A stretch of DNA of 64,000 nucleotides from CAYXOX01 sp964466745 (GCA_964466745.1 CAYXOX010000001.1:50552-114551); one strand, 5' to 3'. Shown: positions 42,312 to 51,198, counted from the stretch's first letter. Notes: generated by a model from the letters alone, not told the origin. Made by a program: numbers and translations.

Positions 42312-43808
42312 GTGCAGACCAATGCGCTCGAAATCCAGGGGATTTCAAAAAGCTTTGGGTCCAACAGGGTGCTGGCGGACCTGGATCTCACGCTTCGGAA
42401 AGGTGAAGTGCATGCCCTGATGGGCGAGAACGGTGCCGGGAAATCGACCCTCATCAAGATCGTCTCAGGTGTGCACCAGGCCGATGACGGCGTGATCCGC
42501 CTGAACGGCAAGGAAGTGGCCTTTCACAGCCCGTACGAGGCTCAGAGCGGCGGTGTCGCCACGCTGTTCCAGGAGATTCAGGAAATTCCGGATCTCACCG
42601 TCGCCGAAAACCTGTTCGCCGGCATCGAGCCGCGCCGCTACGGCATCTTCGTGGACTGGAAGAAGCTCTACCGGGATGCTCAAGATGAAATCGACGCGCT
42701 GGGCCTGAAGATCGACGCCCGCCGCAAGATGCACCGCCTGACCCCGTCGTCGCGCAAGATGATCGAGATGATCCGGGCCGTTCACAAGCGCGGCGCGTCG
42801 GTCGTGATCATGGACGAGCCGACGGCCAACCTGAACCAGGGCGAGATCGACGCGCTTTTCTCCATGATCGATGAACTCAAGTCCAAGGGCGTGAGCATCA
42901 TCTACATCTCGCACCGCATGCGCGAGATCTTCCAGGTTGCCAACCGGGTTTCCGTACTCCGCGACGGCCGACTGATCCGTACCGAGAACATCGGCGACAT
43001 CTCCGAAGAGGAGATCGTCAAGCTCATGGTTGGCCGCGACCTGCCCGCGCTCTATCCCCAGCGCGATCCGCCGACAAACGAAGTCTCGATGAAGGTCGGC
43101 AACCTGAGCGTCGACGGCGAGCTGGAAGACATTTCCTTCGAAGTCCGCCGCAAGGAGATCGTCGGGATCGCGGGGCTGGAAGGATCGGGCGCCACCTCGG
43201 TGATCAAGGCGCTGTTCGGCCTCAAGCCGGTGAGCAGCGGCTCGATAGAGATCGACGGCAAACCAGTCACCGTGCGCAACCCCAGGCAGAGCATTGCCCA
43301 GGGCCTCGCCTACGTGCCGGAGGACCGCAAGGCCGACGGCCTGTTTCTGAACAAGACCGTTGCCTTCAACCTTGTCGCCAATGTGCTCAAGAGCCACTTC
43401 GCGCGCCTCGGCACGGTGGTCCGCAAGCGTGCATCCAATTCGGCGGCACGGGGCGTCATCGAACGTCTCGGAATCAAGACCACCGGCCCTTTCGCCAAGA
43501 TCGGCAGCCTCAGCGGCGGCAACCAGCAGAAGGCGCTCGTCGGGCGCTGGCTTTTGGCCAACAACCGCGCGATCCTTCTCGAGGAGCCCACCCGCGGTGT
43601 GGACATCGGCGCAAAGGTCGACATCTACAAGGAAATCAGCGAGCTCGCGCGAAGCGGGCTGCCGGTCGTGATGTTTTCCTCCGAACTGCTGGAACTCATC
43701 GGAATGTGCGATCGGGTCGTGGTTATCCGGGGCGGGAAGGTCAGCGCGATTCTCTCCGGGGCGGAGCTGACGGAAGAGAACATCCTCGACAAGGCACTGA
43801 CGAAATAG
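42312..43808 (+). CDS. Ribose-type ABC transporter ATP-binding protein (double domain)
   Basis: The 498-residue protein carries two nucleotide-binding domains as in RbsA. The first has Walker A GENGAGKST and Walker B SVVIMDEPTANL, with the usual signature region partly degenerate (LTPSSRKMIEMI). The second has a degenerate Walker A (GLEGSGATSV) and an intact signature LSGGNQQKALVGRWL. GTG 42312, preceded by AGGAGCAGGA, is preferred to ATG 42297, which overlaps the permease stop and is in frame. Degenerate halves are normal in this family. Confidence 0.87.
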   Translation: MQTNALEIQGISKSFGSNRVLADLDLTLRKGEVHALMGENGAGKSTLIKIVSGVHQADDGVIRLNGKEVAFHSPYEAQSGGVATLFQEIQEIPDLTVAENLFAGIEPRRYGIFVDWKKLYRDAQDEIDALGLKIDARRKMHRLTPSSRKMIEMIRAVHKRGASVVIMDEPTANLNQGEIDALFSMIDELKSKGVSIIYISHRMREIFQVANRVSVLRDGRLIRTENIGDISEEEIVKLMVGRDLPALYPQRDPPTNEVSMKVGNLSVDGELEDISFEVRRKEIVGIAGLEGSGATSVIKALFGLKPVSSGSIEIDGKPVTVRNPRQSIAQGLAYVPEDRKADGLFLNKTVAFNLVANVLKSHFARLGTVVRKRASNSAARGVIERLGIKTTGPFAKIGSLSGGNQQKALVGRWLLANNRAILLEEPTRGVDIGAKVDIYKEISELARSGLPVVMFSSELLELIGMCDRVVVIRGGKVSAILSGAELTEENILDKALTK

Positions 43809-43883
43809 ACGACGATCTCCTGATCGGCAGAAGCCCGTGGCGTTCCACGGATCGATGCCCAGGCACCATACGGAGCGGAAACC

Positions 43884-44861
43884 ATGGATCGGGCCCAGAC
43901 AAAAGCAACGCATGAAGCCAGGGCAGGGAGCGGGCCTTCGCTGGCGGCCTTTGCGCCGGCCCTCGTCGTGCTGGCACTTCTGGTGATCGGGACGGTCGCG
44001 TCGGACCGGTTCTTCCAGTCGAACAACCTGCTCAATATCCTGCAGTACTCGGCAGAGCCCGCGCTCATCGCCGTGGGCATGATGTTCGTTATCCTCGCCC
44101 GTGGGATCGATCTTTCGGTCGGGTCTGTCATGGGGATCGGCAACGTCACCGCGGCGCTGCTGCTCGCGGCCGGATACGGGCTTACGATCTCGATAGCCGG
44201 CGCGCTGCTCTTCGGCGCCTTCATCGGGCTGATAAACGGCCTCCTGATCACCTGGGGACGGATGGAGCCGATCATCGCGACCCTAGCGACGATGATCGCG
44301 GCGCGTTCGGTGATCTATTTCATGACGGATGGCGCTCCTCTCTTCGAAGGTATTCCCCAAACCTTCGTGGCAATCGTGCGCGGCGATCTTCTGGGCGTGC
44401 CCAACGGTGTGCTATTCCTCGTGCTGGCCTTTCTCGGAGCCTACATCGTGCTCAACCACACCCGGTACGGGCGCCATGTCTACGCCGTCGGCGGATCCGA
44501 GGAGACAGCGGAACTCTTCGGGATGAAGGTCGACTGGATCAAGATCTCGGTCTACGTCATCAGCGGCACCCTGGCGGCTCTGGCAGGGGTGATCGGGGCC
44601 AGCAGGCTGGGCATCGGCGATCCCAACTCCGGCATCGGGTACGAGCTTATCGCGATCACCATGGTCGTGGTCGGCGGTGTGCGGCTGGCCGGCGGGGTTG
44701 GAACGGTGTTCGGCGCGCTTTGCGGCGTTCTGATCGTTTCGATCCTCACCAACATCCTGCAACTCAACAATGTCAGCACCCACGCGCAGCACATCTTTCT
44801 CGGTGGGGCTATAATCGCAATGATGCTATTCCTGTCGTGGCGAGACGCGACATCGCGCTAG
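43884..44861 (+). CDS. Ribose-type ABC transporter permease (second copy)
   Basis: This 325-residue RbsC-like permease has AVGMMFVILARGIDLSVGSVMG, YGRHVYAVGGSEETAELFGM and VGGVRLAGGVGTV. It is clearly related to the permease at 41323 but diverged throughout, so it is not a recent duplicate. With one ATPase and two permeases the transporter is probably a heterodimer. The gene is 75 bases downstream of the ATPase gene and 58 bases upstream of the SorC regulator gene. Confidence 0.87.
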   Translation: MDRAQTKATHEARAGSGPSLAAFAPALVVLALLVIGTVASDRFFQSNNLLNILQYSAEPALIAVGMMFVILARGIDLSVGSVMGIGNVTAALLLAAGYGLTISIAGALLFGAFIGLINGLLITWGRMEPIIATLATMIAARSVIYFMTDGAPLFEGIPQTFVAIVRGDLLGVPNGVLFLVLAFLGAYIVLNHTRYGRHVYAVGGSEETAELFGMKVDWIKISVYVISGTLAALAGVIGASRLGIGDPNSGIGYELIAITMVVVGGVRLAGGVGTVFGALCGVLIVSILTNILQLNNVSTHAQHIFLGGAIIAMMLFLSWRDATSR

Positions 44862-44887
44862 GCGGCATCCCCGCTACCGATCGTATT

Positions 44888-44909
44888 GCAAGAAATCATG
44901 CGCAAGAAA
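44888..44909 (+). promoter_or_regulatory. Direct repeats before the second SorC gene
   Basis: GCAAGAAA occurs at 44888..44895 and 44902..44909, 14 bases apart, in the gap between permease and SorC gene. The second copy overlaps the ribosome-binding region. This could be an autoregulatory operator, but two short repeats are weak evidence. Confidence 0.25.
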
Positions 44910-44919
44910 GGGCCGTGGC

Positions 44920-45915
44920 ATGCCGAAGCCAAGATCCGATGTCGCTACGGACTCCAAGTCGGTGGAGCCAGTTTCAATCGGTTCAGACACCGCAGATGAC
45001 CTCAAGACCCGGGTGTCATGGCTCTACTACATGGAGGGCAAGACGCAGGACGAGATCGCGCAGATCGTCGCCACCAACCGGTCCAAGGTCTTGCGTATCC
45101 TCGCGGAGGCGCGGGCCGACGGCACCGTCCAGATCCGGGTGACATCGCGGCTGGCCCGCTGCGTGGAACTCGAAACCACCCTGCGGGAGAGGTACGGCTT
45201 CACCACGGCTGTCGTCGTGCCGACACCGCAGGAACCGGCGGAGCTGCCCGCCATCATCGGCCGCGAGCTTGGCGCCTACCTGTCGCAGCGTATCGGCAAC
45301 GACATGACGGTTGGCTTCGGCTGGGGCAGAACGCTGATCTCGGGCATACCGGCCCTGGAGCAGCGCAATCCCTCGGGCGTGTCGGTGATCTCCATGCTTG
45401 GCGGCCTGACCAAGGTCAACCGCGTGAATCCCTCGGATTTCGCATGGCGCGTTGCCGACCGTCTTGCGGCCGAATGCTACATGATCGCGGCACCGGTCTT
45501 TGCGCCGGACGCGGCCACCCGTGAGAAGATGATGAGCCATCACGGCATCGCCGAGGTCGTGGCACGCGCGCGCCGGCTGGATCTGGCCGTTGTATCGGCG
45601 GGGGATCTTTCGCCGGATTCCATCTTCACGCGATACGGCCTGCTGACCCATGACGAGATCATCTCCCTTGAACGCGCCGGCGCGATCGGCGACGTGCTGT
45701 GCCGTTTCATCGATGCGGAGGGGCGTGTCATCGACCACCCGGTGAACGATCGCGTGCTCGCCGTTCACCCTGCCGACCTCGCCGGGACGCGGGAAATCGT
45801 CCTGGCTTCGGGCGGCTGGACCAAGCTGACGGCGGTTCGCGCTTCCATAAAGCTCCTCAAGCCGCATGTTCTGATCACCGACTCCGTCGTCGCGGAGCGC
45901 TTGGCGCTCGAGTAG
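44920..45915 (+). CDS. SorC/DeoR-type sugar-binding transcriptional regulator (second copy)
   Basis: The 331-residue protein has a helix-turn-helix (VSWLYYMEGKTQDEIAQIVA, about residues 30-50) and a SorC effector domain with GFGWGRTLISGI and GAIGDVLCRFIDAEG. It is a full-length paralogue of the regulator at 28127. It ends the rightward ABC/BKACE operon, just as the first copy ends the leftward Aco-type operon. The pair may control the two arms with different inducers, or act on the same operators. Ligand is unknown; phosphosugars are usual. Confidence 0.88.
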   Translation: MPKPRSDVATDSKSVEPVSIGSDTADDLKTRVSWLYYMEGKTQDEIAQIVATNRSKVLRILAEARADGTVQIRVTSRLARCVELETTLRERYGFTTAVVVPTPQEPAELPAIIGRELGAYLSQRIGNDMTVGFGWGRTLISGIPALEQRNPSGVSVISMLGGLTKVNRVNPSDFAWRVADRLAAECYMIAAPVFAPDAATREKMMSHHGIAEVVARARRLDLAVVSAGDLSPDSIFTRYGLLTHDEIISLERAGAIGDVLCRFIDAEGRVIDHPVNDRVLAVHPADLAGTREIVLASGGWTKLTAVRASIKLLKPHVLITDSVVAERLALE

Positions 45916-46152
45916 CGCGCAGCGAGAGAGGTGCGCGTTGCTCTTCGGTTGAGCGGGTGCGCAGCATCGATCCGTTGCGAACCGCCGCTTCGCGCTCAGC
46001 TGTCGGTTCCATCGGGAAAAGAAGTTGCCTTGCCCGAAGCGACCTCGTGGCGTACGGACGCGTTTGCGAGTTTCACCCGCGTGGACGGCGGAGATGACGG
46101 AACAAGACGGTGCGAAAAATGCGTGCAACGCCACCCGGACAAGGGGCGCCTC

Positions 46153-47070
46153 GTGTTGACGCTGATCGATCATCCCGACTGCGCCGAGCACGACACGGGC
46201 CCGCTCCACCCCGAATGCCGCGCGCGGCTCGACGCCATCAACGACCAAATCATCGCGTCGGGCCTCGACTATGTCGCACAACGCCTCGATGCACCCAGGG
46301 TCACGCGCACGCAGCTGATGCGGGTCCACTCCGCCGATTACCTCGAGCGCATCGCCGCCGCGGTCCCTGACGCGGGGCTTGGCCATATCGATGGCGACAC
46401 CGTGCTCTCGCCCCGCAGCCTGGTTGCGGCCGAGCGGGCGGCGGGCGCGGGTGTGCTCGGCGTCGAAATGCTGGTTGCCGGCACGGCCGCGCCCGTCTTC
46501 TGCATGGTCCGACCGCCGGGTCATCATGCAGAGCGGTCGACGGCCATGGGCTTTTGCCTGTTCAGCAACGTCGCCATCGCCGTGCGCCACGCGTTGGAAG
46601 CACTTGGCGTCAAGCGCGTGGCGGTTGTCGACTTCGACGCCCACCATGGGAACGGAACCGAAGATGCGCTTTGCGACGACCCGCGCGTTCTTTATTGTTC
46701 TTCGTTCCAGCATCCATTCTTCCCTCATTCCGGCGCAGAGTCTCCCTGCAGCAACCTGTTGGCGTTGCCCCTGCCGGTGGGCACCGCCAGTTCCGCGTTC
46801 CGCGAGGCCTGCGCCGAAACATGGTTCGCGCCGCTGGAACGCTTCGCGCCCGAGCTGGTGGTCTTCTCGGCGGGGTTCGATTCCCATGCGCTCGACGAGA
46901 TGTCTGGGCTTGCGCTGACGGAGCAGGATTTCGCCTGGATCACCCGCGAAGTGCGGCGGCTCACCAGGGAAAGCACCTCCGACAGGTATCTTTCGATGCT
47001 TGAAGGCGGATACGAGCCGGCCGCGCTGGCGCGGTCCGTCATCGCCCATCTCAGGGCGCTCATCGACTAG
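46153..47070 (+). CDS. Histone-deacetylase-like amidohydrolase (acetoin utilisation/polyamine deacetylase family)
   Basis: The roughly 305-residue zinc enzyme shows the arginase/deacetylase-fold motifs RPPGHHAE (His-His pair), VDFDAHHGNGTED (Asp and His metal ligands) and FSAGFDSH. Bacterial relatives deacetylate acetylpolyamines or act as AcuC-like proteins. GTG 46153 is taken as start because the protein reads LTLIDHPDCAEHDTGPLHPE from there, as in relatives; the frame is open 74 codons further upstream without family likeness. The 237 bases before it contain nothing else that I can name. No polyamine genes are adjacent. Confidence 0.82.
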   Translation: MLTLIDHPDCAEHDTGPLHPECRARLDAINDQIIASGLDYVAQRLDAPRVTRTQLMRVHSADYLERIAAAVPDAGLGHIDGDTVLSPRSLVAAERAAGAGVLGVEMLVAGTAAPVFCMVRPPGHHAERSTAMGFCLFSNVAIAVRHALEALGVKRVAVVDFDAHHGNGTEDALCDDPRVLYCSSFQHPFFPHSGAESPCSNLLALPLPVGTASSAFREACAETWFAPLERFAPELVVFSAGFDSHALDEMSGLALTEQDFAWITREVRRLTRESTSDRYLSMLEGGYEPAALARSVIAHLRALID

Positions 47071-47212
47071 GCCGGCCTGGCGGCGGCAGGCCGCGCCAGC
47101 TCTTCCGGAAGGAACGGCCGGGGCCGCCAATCGCACGACCAGCCAGAAGCGCAGCGGCGGCATGGCGCCGTGCCGGAGCGGTTCCGGGTACAGGTGCGTC
47201 TGGCCGGGGCGA
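47071..47212. other. Convergent intergenic region
   Basis: These 142 bases separate converging genes. GGCCTG (47074..47079) and CAGGCC (47087..47092) form a short hairpin with a 7-base loop immediately after the deacetylase stop and might assist termination. Nothing else is recognised. Confidence 0.3.
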
Positions 47213-49087
47213 TCAGCTCTCCTGCGGCGGATCTTCCGCGAAGAGCGACAGGATGCTCACGCTGTCTTCGTCCCGGGTGACCGAAACGTTCGGTCCCGCG
47301 CGCTCGGCAAGGCGGAGCATGCGCGTATTGCCGGGCAGCACCTCGGCGACGAATCCCCGGATGCCGCGCGCAACCGCATGCTCGCGCATGCGGCCCTGCA
47401 GCGCCTTGCCGAGGCCGCTGCCCTGCCAGTTCGGATCGACGATGAAACCTGTCTCGGCGATGTTGCTGGCCTCGTTGAGAAAGTAACAGCCACTCCCGAT
47501 GACGACCTCGCCCTCGCGTGTGCCCGTCACAGCCACGAACGCCACGTCTGCCTTGTGATCGACATTGCAGAGCATCTGGGCGTCCTCGAGCGACAGGAAC
47601 TTCAGCCTCCGGAAGAAGCGGGTGTAGATGTCCTCCGGCGGCAGGCGGTGAAAGAGCGCCTGGAGGCTGCGCGCATCGCTCGCGCGCGCCGGGCGTATCA
47701 GAACCTCGCGCCCGTCGTGCAGCGCAACACGGCGCTCTTCCTCGATCGCGTACTCGCCCGCCCGCACGGCGCGCTGGCCCTTCGAGACGTAGCCAAGCTC
47801 CTTGGCTTGCGAAAGAAGCTCCTCGCGGAAATCGGGGTGGGCGATCTCGATCAGGGCCAGGGCGCGCTCCTGGACCGACCTGCCGAAGAGATAGGCGATG
47901 CCGAACTCGGTGATCACGTAGTGGACGTCCGAACGCGGGATGCCGACGCCGTCATCCCCTGTCAGCGTCGCCCGGATGCGGGATGCCTTCCCGTCGCTGG
48001 TGGTAGACGTCATGCAGATGATCGGCTTGCCGTCCTTCGCCCGGCTCGCCCCGCGCATGAAGTCGGGCTGGGTGGAGACGCCGCCGTAGAATTGCCCGTC
48101 GAACTGGTCGATGCTGGCCTGGCCGGTCAGATCCATCCCGAAGGCCTGCGTGATGGAGACCATCTTGTGGTTGGCCGCAATCGTGGCGGGATCGCACACA
48201 GTTTCGATGGGCAGGAACTCGAAGAGCGGGTTGTCGTCCACCATGCGATAGAGCTCTTCCGACCCCACGCAATAGCTCGTCACGACCTTGCCGGGCCTCA
48301 CCGTCTTGGCCGCCCCGGTGACGGCACCCGATCGTACCAGCACGCCGATGCCATCGGTGACGACATCGGTGTGTATTCCGAGATTCTTGCGTGTCTCGAG
48401 ATAGCGCATGGTTTCGCTCGGGATGCGCCCGAGCCCGACCTGAAGCGTCGATCCGTCGTCGATCACGCCGGCCACGTAGCGTGCGATGCGCTTGGCGAGC
48501 TCGTCCTCGATCTCGTGCCCGAAGGTCGGCAGCGGCGTGTTCACCTCCACCGCGGCGGCGAGCCTGGAGACGTGCAGGCTCGTCTCGCCATGCGTGCGCG
48601 GCATGTTGGGGTTTATCTCGGCGACGATCGCCCGGGCGTGTCGCGTCACGGCCATGGTGATGTCGACGGACAGCCCGAGGCTCACGTTGCCTTGCGCGTC
48701 GGGCGGAGAAACCTGGACATAGGCGATGTCGATGGGAACGCGCCGGGTCTCGAGGAGCCTGGGCACCTCGGAGAGGCGTATCGGCACGTAGTCGGCATTC
48801 CCGCCTGCAACGAAGCCGTTCATGTCGGTGCCGACGAAGAAGACCTTGTGGTAGTACTTCGTCGTCTTCAGCGCATCGGGTCCATCGTATGCGCCGGTCG
48901 TCAGGAAATGGTAGAGCGTCGTGTCGGGAGGGGGCGGCACCCGCGCCTCCAGTGCCCGTACGATGCTCAGGGGCGTTCCCGCGACCGATCCGATGAACGC
49001 CCCCATGCCCGGCTTGAGCATGGCGGCCGCCGCTTCGGGCGAAACCATGATGCGCGAAAGGTAATCCTCGGCTGCGGTCATGCCCAT
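47213..49087 (-). CDS. Acetyl-CoA hydrolase/transferase fused to a GNAT acetyltransferase domain
   Basis: The 624-residue protein has an N-terminal class I CoA-transferase/acetyl-CoA hydrolase region (about 1-430; GVSTQPDFMRGASRAKDG, VITEFGIAYLFGRS). A C-terminal GNAT domain (about 460-610) contains VDPNWQGSGLGKALQGRMRE, with the acetyl-CoA loop Q/R-x-x-G-x-G/A. This fusion is known in several proteobacteria but its physiological role is unclear. It may balance acetyl-CoA and free acids, or acylate a target protein. The start at 49087 is the first ATG; MTAAED two codons later is equally possible. Confidence 0.87.
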   Translation of the reverse strand: MGMTAAEDYLSRIMVSPEAAAAMLKPGMGAFIGSVAGTPLSIVRALEARVPPPPDTTLYHFLTTGAYDGPDALKTTKYYHKVFFVGTDMNGFVAGGNADYVPIRLSEVPRLLETRRVPIDIAYVQVSPPDAQGNVSLGLSVDITMAVTRHARAIVAEINPNMPRTHGETSLHVSRLAAAVEVNTPLPTFGHEIEDELAKRIARYVAGVIDDGSTLQVGLGRIPSETMRYLETRKNLGIHTDVVTDGIGVLVRSGAVTGAAKTVRPGKVVTSYCVGSEELYRMVDDNPLFEFLPIETVCDPATIAANHKMVSITQAFGMDLTGQASIDQFDGQFYGGVSTQPDFMRGASRAKDGKPIICMTSTTSDGKASRIRATLTGDDGVGIPRSDVHYVITEFGIAYLFGRSVQERALALIEIAHPDFREELLSQAKELGYVSKGQRAVRAGEYAIEEERRVALHDGREVLIRPARASDARSLQALFHRLPPEDIYTRFFRRLKFLSLEDAQMLCNVDHKADVAFVAVTGTREGEVVIGSGCYFLNEASNIAETGFIVDPNWQGSGLGKALQGRMREHAVARGIRGFVAEVLPGNTRMLRLAERAGPNVSVTRDEDSVSILSLFAEDPPQES

Positions 49088-49189
49088 GATCCCACGAAAT
49101 CCTTGAAAAAGCGCTGTCGGCAGTTCGCGCCCGCACGTGCGCGCTTGCGGTACTGTGGGGCGACGGTCGGGTTCTGGTCAATGCTGCTG

Positions 49190-50140
49190 CGAGCCTGGCC
49201 ACACGGTTGCGCACCGTCAGCCGCTCCTCACTGGAGATGCGGTAGACCTTTTTCCAGTTCTCTTCCCGGCCCTCGCGGCGGATCTGCACGCGCATGCGCC
49301 CGCGGATTTCGTCGCGGCGCCACCAGTCCTTGCCGGCCGTGTTCCGTACCGTCGTCACGAGCTCGGCTGCGATGATCCGCAGGTCCTCGTTCGCCATGAC
49401 CTCGACCTCGCTCCCGTTCTGCGCAAGCGCGTCGTAGAAGGCCCGCTCCTGGTCGTTCAGGTCGTCGCCCGGTTCGGCGGCGAGGTCCTTCGCGATCTGG
49501 ATCAACTCCTGCAGGATCTGGAGCGCGTCCACGCGCCGGTTGTGGTAGCGCGCGATGGCGTTAAGGAGGCGCTCGGAGAACGCCTCGCGCCGGACGACGT
49601 TCGTCCGGGTGCGGCTCTGGATCTCGCCGTTCAGGAGCTTCTTCAGCGCCTCGACGGCGAGGTTCTTGTGCTCCATCCCCGCCACCTCGAGCAGGAACGC
49701 CTCGGAGAGGACGCTGATGTCGGGTCGGTCGAAGCCGCAGGCCTCCAGGATGTCCACGACCTCGGTTGAGGCCACGGCGGCGTTGAGGAGCCGCTCCACC
49801 GCGAAGTCGGCGGTCTTGCCAGACCGCCGCCCACCGCCCGCGTAGGCCTTCTCGAGCGCCGCCTTCACCGCGGCGTAGCAGGCGACCTCATCCGCATGCG
49901 CGGCAGTCAGCTTGCCGCCCGAGGCGATCCTGAACGCGCGTGTGAGCTTCGCCGTGGTGTCGAGATAGCGCTGAACGACCTTGGCCTCGGGGTCCTTCCG
50001 GCCGCGCTCGAGGATGTGCTCCATCGCCTCCGGCAGGAGCGCCATGCGGTCGTCGCGGGTGCCGGCGATGCCGCGGCTCACGTCGAGCCCGTGGAAGAAC
50101 GCCCGCACCACGGCGATCGCGTCGGGGAAAACGGCGTCGG
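49190..50140 (-). pseudogene. Truncated remnant of a type I restriction enzyme HsdR subunit (C-terminal part)
   Basis: An open stretch of about 315 residues matches the layout of the HsdR C-terminal helical region, ending in a DUF3387-like segment (NEDLRIIAAELVTTVRN, KDWWRRDEIRGRMRVQIRR). The N-terminal nuclease and helicase domains are absent. After the homologous part the frame has no stop and runs on through the CoA-transferase gene in another frame, down to 47952. The likely left end is a junction near 49190. No HsdM or HsdS gene is present. This is a deletion scar of a restriction-modification system. Confidence 0.75.
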
Positions 50141-50314
50141 CGGCGGTCTGGTCCGTCGCATTCGGGGGCCGTTGGCGCAGGGAGCGATCTGCGAACGGGC
50201 GCGCCGCCGGAATGCTTGTGCACCTCAGGGACCCTGCACCCATTGCCCGACGGCTGGTTTTTCCCACGGCAAACCTGAGCAGGAGCCGTCCACTGTATCA
50301 GGTCGCAGCCGCCG

Positions 50315-50989
50315 TCATTTGCCTTTTGGGACGGGAAGCAGCTTTTCGACATCGGTCGCGAGGATATGGGCGCGCATGCCGGTTTCCGCCACGTCCGGGT
50401 CGCCGCTACGGACCTGGTCCAGCACCTCGCGGTGCTCGCGGGTGGTGTTGCTGGTGGCGGTGGGGCTCATGCGCAGGGTGATGCGCAGGTAGGGTTCGGT
50501 GGCGCTGCGGATGCGCTTGATCTCGCTCACCAGCCGCGGCCGGGGGCAATAGCGCAGGAGCGCGTCGTGAAACTGGTCGTGTGCCGAGACGAACCAGTCG
50601 ACGTCGTGGCGCGATCTGTCGAGCCGCTGCAGGGCGATCTCGGCCTCGCCCAGCCCCTGTTCGTCGATCCGCGCGACCGCGAGGCGCATCGCGAAACCCT
50701 CCAGGACGGCGCGCATCTCGTAGAGTTCCGCGATCTCCTCGCGGCCCAGCGACGTGACGACCGCACCGCGGTTCGAGCGGATCGTCATGAACCCCTCGGT
50801 GGCCAGCTGCCGGATCGCCTCGCGCACGGGCATGCGGCTGATTCCGAGGGCCTGGGCGATGCTTTCCGCCACCACGTGCGTTCCGCCCTCAAGCCGGCCG
50901 GAGCGGATTTCCTCCGACAGGTGCTGGTAGGCGAGCGCCTGGGCGCTGAGACCCGGGTCGCTCCTCGGACGGTCGCGCGTTTCGGTCAT
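50315..50989 (-). CDS. GntR-family transcriptional regulator (FCD domain)
   Basis: The 224-residue protein has a GntR winged helix (about 15-80; GISRMPVREAIRQLATEGFM) and a helical FCD effector domain with the probable metal ligands Asp and His in HDQFHDALL, His in REHREVLDQV and His in GMRAHIL. FCD regulators bind organic acids, often with a metal, and repress neighbouring catabolic operons. It is divergent from the VOC-E1-HpxWXYZ-transporter operon, and repeated operator-like sites lie between them. A second role as activator is possible. Confidence 0.88.
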   Translation of the reverse strand: MTETRDRPRSDPGLSAQALAYQHLSEEIRSGRLEGGTHVVAESIAQALGISRMPVREAIRQLATEGFMTIRSNRGAVVTSLGREEIAELYEMRAVLEGFAMRLAVARIDEQGLGEAEIALQRLDRSRHDVDWFVSAHDQFHDALLRYCPRPRLVSEIKRIRSATEPYLRITLRMSPTATSNTTREHREVLDQVRSGDPDVAETGMRAHILATDVEKLLPVPKGK

Positions 50990-51106
50990 TCCGACGGTGC
51001 CTCGTAAGGGCGCAAGGGTCGCGCCGATTGCCTTTGAAACGGGCGGTCGTCCGGTTTTTCATCTCCAGAACGCCGCCGATCCCACCGAAGCGACTGTGGC
51101 AGCATT

Positions 51107-51157
51107 GTATCCAATTGACAATTGCGCGGCTGCCTACAAGTATCCCTGTATCCAATC
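51107..51157 (+). promoter_or_regulatory. Promoter with two GntR operator-like repeats for the rightward operon
   Basis: TGTATCCAAT is present at 51107..51116 and again at 51148..51157, 41 bases apart or about four helical turns. The first copy lies within TTGTATCCAA (51106..51115), which resembles the palindromic TTGTATACAA consensus of FCD-type GntR sites. Between the copies TTGACA (51116..51121) and AAGTAT (51139..51144) form a promoter with 17-base spacing. Binding at both sites would cover the promoter and could loop DNA. Confidence 0.6.
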
Positions 51158-51198
51158 CGGCCCGACGAGAGGCCGGCGGGGCGACAGGGAGCTTGGAG

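Noticed and set aside
45016..47163. Open frame of 715 codons on the minus strand
   Set aside because: It lies opposite the SorC and deacetylase genes and shows no recognisable domain.
47952..49189. Continuation of the HsdR-like frame into the CoA-transferase region
   Set aside because: From about 49190 downward the translation is a shadow of the CoA-transferase gene in another frame. Only the upstream part resembles HsdR.
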